This document shows, one piece after another, positions 9,111-16,562 of a DNA stretch of 33,568 nt; the stretch's first letter is position 1; the number at the start of each line of letters is the position of its first letter. The translations under genes and the position numbers were made by a program. The stretch covers positions 1 to 33,568 of the forward strand of contig WHTY01000052.1 in the NCBI GenBank assembly GCA_009377475.1, written 5' to 3'. A model generated the notes under the pieces. That model had not been told where the DNA came from. It searched no databases and was given only the letters and a program-made list of their open reading frames with translations. Source of the DNA: Actinophytocola sp. (GTDB lineage: Bacteria; Actinomycetota; Actinomycetes; Mycobacteriales; Pseudonocardiaceae).

Positions 9111-9302
9111 ATGCGGATCGTGGCGGATACCGGCACGTGCGTGGGCCTTGGCATGTGCGAGGCGATGGCCGATGAGTTCTTCGAGGTCGGTGACGACGGC
9201 CACGTCCACGTCCTCGACGAGTATCCCGCCGAGACGGATCGGGAGTTCGCCGACGCAGCGGTGCAGGCATGCCCCGTCGCTGCCTTACGGCTGGAAGGCT
9301 AA
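9111..9302 (+). CDS. Small ferredoxin, [3Fe-4S]-type
   Basis: This 63-residue acidic protein starts one base after the alkB stop. Cluster ligands are Cys10 and Cys16 in CVGLGMC and Cys54 in ACPV. The position of the usual second cysteine is Leu13 (C-x2-L-x2-C), which marks a three-cysteine [3Fe-4S] ferredoxin of the kind that serves cytochrome P450s and other oxygenases in actinomycetes. No P450 is present in the window. Its placement suggests it donates electrons to AlkB, or to the rubredoxin domain, or to a remote oxygenase. Translational coupling with alkB is likely. The length is normal for the family, and the identification as a ferredoxin is secure while the partner is inferred. Confidence 0.9.
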   Translation: MRIVADTGTCVGLGMCEAMADEFFEVGDDGHVHVLDEYPAETDREFADAAVQACPVAALRLEG

Positions 9303-9322
9303 CCGGCTCAACGGCACAGAAA

Positions 9323-9355
9323 CGAGGGGTCTGCCCGGCACGGGCAGACCCCTCG
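9323..9355. terminator. Strong bidirectional hairpin terminator
   Basis: A perfect inverted repeat pairs CGAGGGGTCTGCCC (9323-9336) with GGGCAGACCCCTCG (9342-9355), extendable to 15 bp with a 3-nt loop. It lies 20 nt after the ferredoxin stop and 17 nt before the stop of the convergent DUF3556 gene. No long T-tract follows on either strand, which is common for actinomycete terminators. Symmetry and location suggest that it ends both transcripts. Confidence 0.85.
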
Positions 9356-9372
9356 TCGAGATCACTCCGGTA

Positions 9373-11160
9373 CTACACCTCGGCACGCGGCGGTGCTGTC
9401 TCTCCCTGCCATCGCTGCGACGGGGTATCCGGCCTGCGCCAGGTGACCTGCACCGGGATGGTCGGGTAGTCGTCGTCGAGCCACGGCTGGCGGTTCACAA
9501 GGTCCGAGATCCGCACCACGCCTTCCTCGATCACGCCGGTCGCCGCGTCGACGATGCGGTACCGCTGGCTCTGCCGATGGATCGGCTGCGCCTCCATCAC
9601 GATCACCCTGACGTCGCCGTCGGAGAACTGGCAACGCCGTTGCAGCGCCGCGAGCATCTGCTCGTCGTGCAGGTGGCCATCACCGAAGTTCCAGCCGAGC
9701 AGGGCGCCACAGTGGAACTCGCCTTCCCGGATGGTGTAGTCGTCAGGGCGTTCCACCGCGCGTGGCACGATGCCGATCAGCGCGCGGCCGGTGGCATGCA
9801 TCGTCCGCCATGCGACCGCCTTCTGCAGCAGGAACTCGCTGGTGTCGGAGTCATAGAGCACGTTAAGCTGCTTGATCGTCATCTTGGCCGACTTGGTCAC
9901 CTTCTCGTCGAGGACGTCCTCGACCCCGGGGCGCATGATCCACATCGTGGTGTCCCAGTTGCCCGCGTAGTAGCGCATGCCGTGCAGGAACGAGATCCAC
10001 GCGGGCTTGGTGTTGCCGATGACGATCATCGCGAGCACCGCGCCGAGCAGGCCGACAACCAGCAGCGGGTTGGTCAGGTCGGTCAGCCAGTAACCCGCAC
10101 CGTTCTCGTAGTGACCGAACAGGAAGATCGCCCCGAAGATGACGAAGATGTTCCACTCAAGCGGCACGCCGGCGGGGATCGCCGAGAGGATGTGCAGGTG
10201 GAAGACCACCATGATGGCGATCCCGACGGTGGTCACCCAGCCGCCCTGAGAGAACAGCAGCACCGCTGGCACGCAGTACTCGATCACCGTTCCGGTGTGG
10301 GCGAGCAGGAATGACAGCCGCGACGGGCGCATGTCGTCGGGGAAGTTCTTGAACAGCTTGCGCTTGAACCACTTCGGGCGCAGCGGGCCGTTGGCGACCA
10401 TCACCGAGACCACGTACGGGAAGTGGTGGTTGAGCTTGGAGGTGGCAGCGCCCCACCAGACCGCCACCATGACCAGCTTCAGCGCGACGATCATGTCGAC
10501 GAACGGGAACAGGAACGCGATGACCATGATCAGGTACTGGTCCGACCGGCAGGCGAGGTACACGGTCTTGTCGCGCAGCCCCATCACGACGATGCTGGCG
10601 ATGATCGCGACGATGACCGTGGTGTCCAGCAGCCCGGCATTGCCCGGCCCGCCAGGGGCGCCGTCCGAGATCAGGCCCCACACCAGGGAGCCGATGACCG
10701 CGCCGTATAGCGCCACGTCCACGATGGAGCGCTGGTCGCCCTTGGTGAACGGGACCTTGCCGGGCCAGGGCGGCAGCCGCAGCGTGCCCGGTCGCAGCCA
10801 GTAGGTCATGCTGCCGATCGGCGGCAGGAACCGCATGGTCAGCGGCCCGGAGCCGGAGCCGAAACCGAGCACCTCGAACAGGATCGTGAACACGATGAAC
10901 TTCTGGAACACGATCGGCTCTGTCCACCAGTCGCCGAAGTTCCCGAGGCCACCGAGCCCAGGCGTGGAGTCAGCGATGATCCAAGCCGGAATCAACACGT
11001 AGCCGGCCATCTTGATGATGTAGAAGAAGTACGTTCCCACCGGAGAACCGAAGCCGTTCTCGCCCCAGTGGAGTACCTGGGTCTTGATGCGATGCAGATA
11101 CGGTTGTTGTCGCCATTCGCCCAGGTCGGTGTCCGGTAGTGTCGGCGATATCAGTCCCAT
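9373..11160 (-). CDS. DUF3556-like large membrane protein
   Basis: This 595-residue protein has an N-terminal and central region rich in hydrophobic segments. Candidate membrane spans include YFFYIIKMAGYVLIPAWI, VDVALYGAVIGSLVWGLI, TTVIVAIIASIVVMG, YLIMVIAFLFPFVDMIVALK, VTTVGIAIMVVFHLHI, NIFVIFGAIFLFG and LLVVGLLGAVLAMIVIG. The last 200 or so residues are soluble and contain two Cys (about residues 506 and 533). I recognise it as the DUF3556 type found in mycobacteria and relatives; no function is established. Intramembrane histidines (FHLHIL) and a conserved HYENG are visible. The ATG at 11158-11160 has GTGAGGA about 7 nt upstream on its own strand. It converges on the alkB-ferredoxin pair and diverges from the second PucR gene. 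Context hints at a role with hydrophobic substrates, but this is inference. Confidence 0.8.
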   Translation of the reverse strand: MGLISPTLPDTDLGEWRQQPYLHRIKTQVLHWGENGFGSPVGTYFFYIIKMAGYVLIPAWIIADSTPGLGGLGNFGDWWTEPIVFQKFIVFTILFEVLGFGSGSGPLTMRFLPPIGSMTYWLRPGTLRLPPWPGKVPFTKGDQRSIVDVALYGAVIGSLVWGLISDGAPGGPGNAGLLDTTVIVAIIASIVVMGLRDKTVYLACRSDQYLIMVIAFLFPFVDMIVALKLVMVAVWWGAATSKLNHHFPYVVSVMVANGPLRPKWFKRKLFKNFPDDMRPSRLSFLLAHTGTVIEYCVPAVLLFSQGGWVTTVGIAIMVVFHLHILSAIPAGVPLEWNIFVIFGAIFLFGHYENGAGYWLTDLTNPLLVVGLLGAVLAMIVIGNTKPAWISFLHGMRYYAGNWDTTMWIMRPGVEDVLDEKVTKSAKMTIKQLNVLYDSDTSEFLLQKAVAWRTMHATGRALIGIVPRAVERPDDYTIREGEFHCGALLGWNFGDGHLHDEQMLAALQRRCQFSDGDVRVIVMEAQPIHRQSQRYRIVDAATGVIEEGVVRISDLVNRQPWLDDDYPTIPVQVTWRRPDTPSQRWQGETAPPRAEV

Positions 11161-11428
11161 CGTTGGTTCCTCACTGTCGATGCCGAGAAGCCTGGTGCGG
11201 AAAACGGTAGGAACCGGAACTGATTCGGGGCATAGTCATCCGAAACGAAGATGCTCGACAGTCTTGTTTCGTGCTGACAAAGCGGCAAAGCGGCGGCAGC
11301 GGCGGCCGTTTTTGGTCCGTCGGCACAAACGAGCGGGCCTTCCTCGTGCCGTGCGACGGTGGACCGCGGTTGTGTTCGCTGTCACAGTGGGAGCGATCGG
11401 ATCCCACTCGAGAAAGGTGCGCCTCATC
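11161..11428. promoter_or_regulatory. Divergent promoter region, DUF3556 / PucR copy 2
   Basis: This 268-bp spacer must hold promoters for both divergent genes. An imperfect dyad CGAAACGAAGA (11241-11251) / TCTTGTTTCG (11262-11271), with a one-base bulge, sits near the middle and is a candidate operator. Tandem GGAACC-GGAACT occupies 11210-11221 and resembles ECF -35 elements on the + strand, but no clear -10 follows at standard spacing. An open frame continuous with PucR copy 2 covers part of this region, so the regulator start is decided by GAAAGG at 11412-11417. Confidence 0.45.
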
Positions 11429-12727
11429 GTGCGGACCCCCAGCCACACCGTCCTCGAACGTCCTGGCTCACTGGCCGAGCAGGACGTCGACCGCTACGTG
11501 GCCCTGGTGGCGTCGTTGCTCAACGAGCAGTTGGCCGACATCACCGCGACGATGCGCGACGTGCTCTACACTCAGATCGGTGAGCTACGGGGTGACGAGT
11601 CGCTGCTCAACCTGCTCGGTGCCAGTATCGAGGGCAATGTCGAGACCATCCTGCACATCCTGCAGTACGACATCGCCGATGAGCATGTGGAGCCGCCGTC
11701 GGCGGCCTTCGAGTACGCACGCAGGCTCGCCCAGCGCGGTGTCCCGGTCAACGCCCTGGTCCGGGCGTATCGGCTCGGCCAGGACCACCTGCTCAAGCGC
11801 AGCTTTGAGGCCATCCAGGCCACCATCGCCGAACCCGCGATCGCCTTCTGTGCTTCGCAGCGGTTCGTGAGCACGACGTTCAACTACGTCGACTGGATAT
11901 CGCAGCACATCGTCTCGGTGTACGAGTCGGAGCGGGAGCGATGGCTGGAGAACCGCAGTGCGGTGCGCGCGGCCAGAATCAAGGAGCTGATCGGCGGCAA
12001 GACAGCCGACACCGACCGTGCTGAGGAGAACATCGGCTACAGCCTGCGGCAGCGGCACGTCGGCGTCGTGCTGTGGATCGACGAGGAGAGCGTTTCGGAC
12101 AGCGGGCTGTCCACTTTGGAGCGTTGGGCGACGACTCTCGGCGAGTGTCTCGGCAGCAGGGGCAAGCCGCTTGTCGTGGCCTGTGATCGCACCAGCGTGT
12201 GGGCGTGGCTGCCGTTCGGGCACCGGGACACCTTCGACCCCGCCGCCGTGCGCGTATTCGCCGAGGCGGATGCGGCCGCGCCTCGAATCGCCTTTGGCGA
12301 GCCGGTCGCCGGAGTCGACGGCTTCCGGGAGACGCATCGGCAGGCGTTGCGAGCGCAGGCGCTCGCGCTCGCGGGCGGTGCCGATCCGGTGATCGGGTTC
12401 GGCGAACCGGGCGTCGCGGCGGCGTGCCTGCTCTCGGCGAACCTGCCGTCGACTCGAGCCTGGGTGCAGCGCGTGCTCGGCCGCCTCGCGCTTGCCGACG
12501 ACCAGCACGGCAGGCTCCGCGACACGGTGCGGGTCTTCCTCGCCGAAGGCGGGAGCTACACCGCAGCGGCCGAGCGGCTTACCATGCACAAGAACTCGGT
12601 CAAGTACCGCGTGGCGCGGGCCGAGGAGGAGCGGGGGCGGCCGATCAGCGACGACCGGCTCGACGTCGAACTCGCGCTGCTCGCCTGCCGCTGGCTTGGA
12701 GACGCGATCTACACCGAGCCTCGGTGA
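11429..12727 (+). CDS. PucR-type transcriptional regulator (copy 2)
   Basis: This 432-residue regulator is a paralogue of the one at 6243-7502. Shared landmarks are the YARRLAQRGVPVNALVRAYRLGQ segment in the sensor-like N-terminal half, VDGFRETHRQALRAQALALA in the middle, and the C-terminal helix-turn-helix with LTMHKNSVKYRVARAEEERG. I chose the GTG at 11429, preceded by GAAAGG at 11412-11417. The frame is open back to 11084, but the upstream residues are Arg-rich and unlike copy 1, so that extension is probably not translated. Its last 19 bp overlap the convergent gene at 12709-13089. It likely regulates the divergent DUF3556 gene and/or alkB. The ligand is unknown. Confidence 0.85.
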   Translation: MRTPSHTVLERPGSLAEQDVDRYVALVASLLNEQLADITATMRDVLYTQIGELRGDESLLNLLGASIEGNVETILHILQYDIADEHVEPPSAAFEYARRLAQRGVPVNALVRAYRLGQDHLLKRSFEAIQATIAEPAIAFCASQRFVSTTFNYVDWISQHIVSVYESERERWLENRSAVRAARIKELIGGKTADTDRAEENIGYSLRQRHVGVVLWIDEESVSDSGLSTLERWATTLGECLGSRGKPLVVACDRTSVWAWLPFGHRDTFDPAAVRVFAEADAAAPRIAFGEPVAGVDGFRETHRQALRAQALALAGGADPVIGFGEPGVAAACLLSANLPSTRAWVQRVLGRLALADDQHGRLRDTVRVFLAEGGSYTAAAERLTMHKNSVKYRVARAEEERGRPISDDRLDVELALLACRWLGDAIYTEPR

Positions 12728-13089
12728 CCACGCCGGGCGCTGAGCATGCCTGCGATCCCGCCGACCGTGACGGCCGTCAGCAGGGTGAGGCCGATCTGTA
12801 CCGGATCACGTCCGACCGGGGCGATCAGCACAAGAGGGAGCACGAGAACGTAGGCGAACGTCGCGGCGACGGCGCCGTGTACTGCGGGGCGCACGGCCGA
12901 GCCGATGCGCACGCCTGCCAGTGCGAAGGCGACCAGCGCGGCCAGCGTGAGCCAGACCGCGCCCAGCGCGGGCACGGTCATCGCGACCAGCGGCGCGGAG
13001 AGCCCGCCCAGCACGAGGACCGTGAAGCCGCGGGAGGCGCCGCGTACCGCGGTCGGCGTGTCGATGCTGGCGAAGAGGGCGTCGATCAT
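12709..13089 (-). CDS. Small multi-pass membrane protein linked to ECF sigma factor
   Basis: This 126-residue hydrophobic protein has about four predicted membrane segments: two between residues 20 and 65 (GFTVLVLGGLSAPLVAMTV, ALGAVWLTLAALVAFALAG), one at about 70-92, and one at about 97-117. It ends in a short basic tail. The ATG overlaps the sigma-factor stop (ATGA), so the two are translationally coupled. The position is where an anti-sigma factor is often found, but I see no zinc-binding HxxxCxxC anti-sigma motif and almost no cytoplasmic N-terminal domain. It may be a membrane sensor or an unrelated passenger. Its 3' end overlaps the convergent PucR gene by 19 bp. I do not recognise a named family. 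Confidence 0.75.
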   Translation of the reverse strand: MIDALFASIDTPTAVRGASRGFTVLVLGGLSAPLVAMTVPALGAVWLTLAALVAFALAGVRIGSAVRPAVHGAVAATFAYVLVLPLVLIAPVGRDPVQIGLTLLTAVTVGGIAGMLSARRGHRGSV

Positions 13090-13652
13090 GGTGCCTCCTC
13101 CTGGTCATCGGCCATGAGCTCGGCGAGCCTGCGGAGAGCTCGGTACTGCAGCGCCCTGACCGCTCCGGGTTGACGTGCCATGACCTTAGCGGTCTCCGCG
13201 ACCGAGCGCTCGTGCAGAAAGCGTAGCCGCAGACACTCGCGCTGTTCCTTGTTGAGCCGGTCGAGACACGCGAGCACGCGGCGGCGCTCACTCTCCTCGA
13301 TGAGCGTCGTCGCCGGGTCAGGCAGCACGTACCGGTCGCTCTCCGGAACGACGGTTGCGATCTCCTGCCGTGTCCGTGCCGCTCGCCAGTGGTCGACCAG
13401 CACGTTGCGGGCGATGCGCACCAACCAGGGCCGGATGTCCGCTGTCGACTCGCGCAGGGTGAGCGAGCCACGTAACGCGCGGACGAACGTTTCACTGGTC
13501 AGATCCTCGGCTGTCGACCTGTCGCGAAGCTGTTTCACCAGGTAGCGGAACAGGCCGGGGGCATGCGCGCGATAGACCCCCGCGAATGCCTCGGCGTCGC
13601 GCTCGCGCAACGCGCTCACGCACCACGGTGCGGCTCGCACGGTTTCGGTCAT
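13086..13652 (-). CDS. ECF-type RNA polymerase sigma factor
   Basis: This 188-residue protein has two sigma regions. Region 2, about residues 20-95, includes LFRYLVKQLRDRSTAEDLTSETFVRAL and the RPWLVRIARNVLVDHWR segment. Region 4, about 125-180, includes LNKEQRECLRLRFLHERSVAETAKVM and a helix-turn-helix ending AVRALQYRALRRL. The length and lack of regions 1 and 3 mark an extracytoplasmic-function sigma. The ATG at 13650-13652 has AAGGA about 12 nt upstream. It is coupled to the small membrane protein downstream and diverges from the mce operon across a 325-bp spacer. It could drive the mce promoter, its own promoter, or both; I see no convincing ECF promoter pair to prove this. Confidence 0.9.
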   Translation of the reverse strand: MTETVRAAPWCVSALRERDAEAFAGVYRAHAPGLFRYLVKQLRDRSTAEDLTSETFVRALRGSLTLRESTADIRPWLVRIARNVLVDHWRAARTRQEIATVVPESDRYVLPDPATTLIEESERRRVLACLDRLNKEQRECLRLRFLHERSVAETAKVMARQPGAVRALQYRALRRLAELMADDQEEAP

Positions 13653-13977
13653 CGCTGCCGGGGTCCTTCGTCATGGGTGGCCAGATCGACGATTACCCCC
13701 GTCACGCTAGGAGCGCCGAACCCGGCTGCCACCGTGACAACACACCAAACGTCGTGCCCGTCCTCGTGCCGGGAGACCAGTGCCATCAGACGCGGGTGTG
13801 CTCAATGACCAGCGACTACCCGATCGCGTCGGCGCGACTACCCGCATGAGTGGTGCACCCACTCGGCGGAACGTGCCAACTTTCGTATCCAGTCCATGCA
13901 GCGTCGCTCGGAGGACTTATGGAAATCGGTACCTGCCGCAACGGTACCCGCGTCGAGCCAGGCGCCGGTGAGTCTTG
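13653..13977. promoter_or_regulatory. Divergent ECF sigma / mce operon control region with direct repeat
   Basis: This 325-bp spacer has no convincing gene. An exact 11-bp direct repeat GCGACTACCCG occurs at 13812-13822 and 13834-13844, giving a 22-bp period close to two helical turns. A second short direct repeat CGGTACC occurs at 13927-13933 and 13942-13948. GGAAC at 13868-13872 could be an ECF -35 element for the mce operon, but a good -10 is lacking. The repeats lie about 135-165 bp upstream of the first permease start, where an activator would bind. Confidence 0.5.
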
Positions 13978-14832
13978 ATGAGCGCACCGGAGAAGGCGGA
14001 CACGCGGGAGTCGGCTGCCGCGAAGACGACTGGCTGCAAGCGCGCGGCGCCAGGGCCCACTCAGGGTGCGCTGATCGAGCTCGGCGAGATGACCCGGCTC
14101 GGCGGTCAGGTCATGTGGATGGTGCTGAGCAGGCCGTGGGGATTCTGGCGGGACGCGCTGGACCAGATGTATCAGATCCTCAAGCAGTGCTGGATCCCGA
14201 TGGCGATCTCCTGCACCTTCTTCGGGCTCGGCGCACCCGGTCTCCAAGGCGGCAACCTCTACAACCTCTTCGGCATGCCGGAGCGGCTCGGCTCGTTCTT
14301 CATCATGGCGAGCATCCGCGAGTTCGCGCCATGGGTGAACGCGATGGTGGTGGCGGGAGTCGTCGGAACCGCCATCGCGGCCGACCTTGGTGCCCGGCGG
14401 ATCAGGGACGAGATCGACGCGATGGAGGTGCTCGGCGTCGACCCGGTGCGCACGCTGGTGCTTCCCAGGGTCGTCGCACTCGTGATCCTCACTGGGCTGC
14501 TGGACGTGGTCGCGCTGTGCTTCGGCGTGGTCGGCGGGTTCATCGCATCGGTGCCGATCCTCGACGCCAATCCCTGGGCCTTCTACGAGAGCCTCTTCGC
14601 CAACCTGACCACCCCTGACATCTGGGGCAGCGTGACGAAGACCTTCGTGTTCGGCCTCATCATCGGCGTCGTCTGTTGCTACAAGGGGATGTACGCCAAG
14701 GGCGGGCCCATTGGTGTCGGGCGCGCGGTCAATCAGGCCGTGGTGATCGCCTTCGCGATGATCTGGATCTTCAACGTCGTGTTCACCAACATTCTGCTCG
14801 GCCTGAACCCCGAAGTTCAGGTCTACAAGTAG
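13978..14832 (+). CDS. Mce permease YrbEA (MlaE family)
   Basis: This 284-residue integral-membrane permease is one half of the Mce ABC-type lipid importer channel. The hallmark MlaE segment is ADLGARRIRDEIDAMEVLG, followed by VDPVRTLVLPRVVAL near the middle. Hydrophobic spans flank it, and the C-terminus ends in IAFAMIWIFNVVFTNILLGL. The first 45 residues are a soluble, Ala/Lys-rich extension. I chose the ATG at 13978 over an in-frame TTG one codon earlier; GGTGAG at 13967-13972 serves as a weak ribosome-binding site. It opens the operon, as yrbEA does in other actinobacteria, and pairs with the next gene. The transported substrate (sterol, fatty acid, other lipid) is not determinable. Confidence 0.93.
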   Translation: MSAPEKADTRESAAAKTTGCKRAAPGPTQGALIELGEMTRLGGQVMWMVLSRPWGFWRDALDQMYQILKQCWIPMAISCTFFGLGAPGLQGGNLYNLFGMPERLGSFFIMASIREFAPWVNAMVVAGVVGTAIAADLGARRIRDEIDAMEVLGVDPVRTLVLPRVVALVILTGLLDVVALCFGVVGGFIASVPILDANPWAFYESLFANLTTPDIWGSVTKTFVFGLIIGVVCCYKGMYAKGGPIGVGRAVNQAVVIAFAMIWIFNVVFTNILLGLNPEVQVYK

Positions 14833-14841
14833 GGAAGTGCG

Positions 14842-15711
14842 ATGACCTCAACCGAGGAACGTCCATCCGGGCGCCCCGACCGGCACCAGCCGCCGCAGCC
14901 GAGGGACACCCGGATCAGCGCCGGCAGCGTCGCGGACTCGGTCAAGACCGCGGTCAGCACGGGCGGCGAGATCATGCGGTTCTCCGGGCAGATCATCCGG
15001 AACCTGCCCGATGTGCGATCGCACTGGGGCGAGGTGGTGCGGCAGACCGCGATCCTGATCCTGTCAAGCGGGCTGATCATCTGGGGCATGCAGTTCGTCA
15101 TGGGGACGATGTGCGGCACCGAGGCCATCTACACGCTCAAGCAGGTGGGTGCGCCGTTGTACTCGGGCATCTTCAACGCCTGGTGCGCTGTCCGCGAGCT
15201 GGTGCCCTACATGTGGGGCTACATCCTGGCCGCCAAGGTCGGCTGCGGCCTCGTCGCCGAGATCGGATCGATGCGCATCGCGGACGAGGTCGACGCGATG
15301 GAGGTCATGGGGATCAACTCGCGCAGCTACCTGGTCGGCACCAGGGTGGTGGCCACCTGGATCGCGATGCCGTTCCTCTACGCCGTCAGCCTCGGCATGA
15401 TGTCGCTCGGGGAAATCCTGGTGACCGTCTACCACATCGGCGGTGTCTCGCCAGGCGGTCATATGTACATCTTCTGGCTGTATCAGAACCCGCTCGACTT
15501 CATGTACTCGATGGCCAAGGCCATCGCGATGGGAACGGCCATCGTCTTCGTCGCCTGTTACTACGGCTATACCGCACGGGGTGGTCCTGTCGAGGTCGGC
15601 AAGAACACCGCAAAGTCGATGATGCTCAACATGGTCCTCGTCCACCTCATCGGAGCGCTGGGCACCCAATTGTTCTGGGGCATGTCGCCCAACGCGCCCA
15701 TCGCCAACTGA
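14842..15711 (+). CDS. Mce permease YrbEB (MlaE family)
   Basis: This 289-residue permease is the second MlaE-family subunit. The hallmark segment is AEIGSMRIADEVDAMEVMG, followed by a conserved RVVATWIAMPFLYAV span. The cytoplasmic N-terminal tail of about 45 residues is Pro/Arg-rich. The C-terminal spans include SMMLNMVLVHLIGALGTQLFWG. The ATG at 14842 has AGGGAAG at 14831-14837. It lies 9 nt after yrbEA and 23 nt before the ATPase, consistent with one transcript. The two permeases are expected to form a heterodimer in the membrane that receives lipid from the Mce hexamer outside. Confidence 0.93.
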   Translation: MTSTEERPSGRPDRHQPPQPRDTRISAGSVADSVKTAVSTGGEIMRFSGQIIRNLPDVRSHWGEVVRQTAILILSSGLIIWGMQFVMGTMCGTEAIYTLKQVGAPLYSGIFNAWCAVRELVPYMWGYILAAKVGCGLVAEIGSMRIADEVDAMEVMGINSRSYLVGTRVVATWIAMPFLYAVSLGMMSLGEILVTVYHIGGVSPGGHMYIFWLYQNPLDFMYSMAKAIAMGTAIVFVACYYGYTARGGPVEVGKNTAKSMMLNMVLVHLIGALGTQLFWGMSPNAPIAN

Positions 15712-15734
15712 CGCGCATCCAGGAGGTTGCCACC

Positions 15735-16559
15735 ATGCCCGTGAACCACGCCGACTCGACGGCATCGTTGCCATCGGCCGGGACGCTGCCGTCGGCGAAC
15801 GGTGTCGTGCACACCATGGAAGTGCGTGACGTGCACAAGTCGTTCGGGCCCTTCGATGTCCTGAAAGGACTGAACCTTAACTTCGCCGACGATGCCATCA
15901 CGACCATCCTCGGACCGTCGGGTACCGGTAAGAGCGTGCTGATCAAGCACCTTGTCGGTTTGCTCGAACCGGATGCGGGCGAGGTACTCATCTTCGGCAA
16001 GGACATCTGGCGCATCTCCGAGCGCGAGCGTTACGAGCTCAGGCGGCGGTTCGGCGTGCTGTTCCAGGACGGTGCCCTGTTCGGCTCGATGAACATCTAC
16101 GACAACGTCGCCTTCCCGTTGCGCAAGCACACCAACAAAACCGAGTCGGAGATCGCCGACATCGCGATGGCGCGACTGGCCGAGGTGGGACTCGAGGAAG
16201 CGTCCGGCAAGCTGCCGAGCGAGATCTCCGGTGGGATGCGCAAGCGGGCGGGCTTCGCCCGCGCCCTGATCATGGAACCGGACATCGTGCTCTTCGACGA
16301 GCCGGACTCGGGCCTTGACCCGGTACGAACCAGCCTGCTCAATGACCTCATCCTCGACATGCACGCCAGGCACAAGGGCACATATCTACTTGTCACTCAC
16401 GACATCCGCACCGCGCGGAAAGTCAGTGACTACGTAGGACTGATCTGGAAGGGCAAGGTCGTGCACTACGGCGAAGCCGAGGGGGCCTTCGCCTCGGAGG
16501 ACCCGTTCGTCCGGCAGTTCCTCTCCGGCGAGTCCGCAGGCCCCCTCGGGATGGACTGA
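15735..16559 (+). CDS. Mce ABC transporter ATPase (Mkl/MceG/MlaF-like)
   Basis: This 274-residue ABC ATPase is expected to power the YrbE permeases. Walker A is GPSGTGKS (residues 60-67), the Q-loop Gln is at 111 (VLFQDGALF), the signature is SGGMRKR (165-171), Walker B is IVLFDEP with Glu189, the D-loop is SGLD, and the switch His is 222 (VTHD). All catalytic residues are intact. The ATG at 15735 follows AGGAGG (15721-15726). The long open frame upstream overlaps yrbEB and is not coding. Mycobacterial MceG is longer (about 359 residues, from memory) with a C-terminal extension and is encoded away from mce loci; this copy is shorter and sits between the permeases and the Mce proteins, so it looks dedicated. 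Confidence 0.93.
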   Translation: MPVNHADSTASLPSAGTLPSANGVVHTMEVRDVHKSFGPFDVLKGLNLNFADDAITTILGPSGTGKSVLIKHLVGLLEPDAGEVLIFGKDIWRISERERYELRRRFGVLFQDGALFGSMNIYDNVAFPLRKHTNKTESEIADIAMARLAEVGLEEASGKLPSEISGGMRKRAGFARALIMEPDIVLFDEPDSGLDPVRTSLLNDLILDMHARHKGTYLLVTHDIRTARKVSDYVGLIWKGKVVHYGEAEGAFASEDPFVRQFLSGESAGPLGMD

Positions 16560-16562
16560 GTT

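Noticed and set aside
9323..9355. Hairpin considered as a CRISPR or mobile-element repeat
   Set aside because: It is a single inverted repeat between convergent genes with no spacers or further copies in the window, so a terminator is the simpler reading.
9043..10314. A 423-codon + strand frame across the ferredoxin and DUF3556 region
   Set aside because: It crosses the strong hairpin and both supported genes, and has the repetitive His/Asp/Arg composition of an antisense shadow.
11084..11428. N-terminal extension of PucR copy 2
   Set aside because: The residues are Arg-rich and unlike copy 1, the region is the divergent promoter, and a ribosome-binding site favours the GTG at 11429.
14676..15734. 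N-terminal extension of the Mce ATPase by 353 codons
   Set aside because: It lies antiphase within yrbEB, which has clear MlaE motifs; AGGAGG defines the start at 15735.
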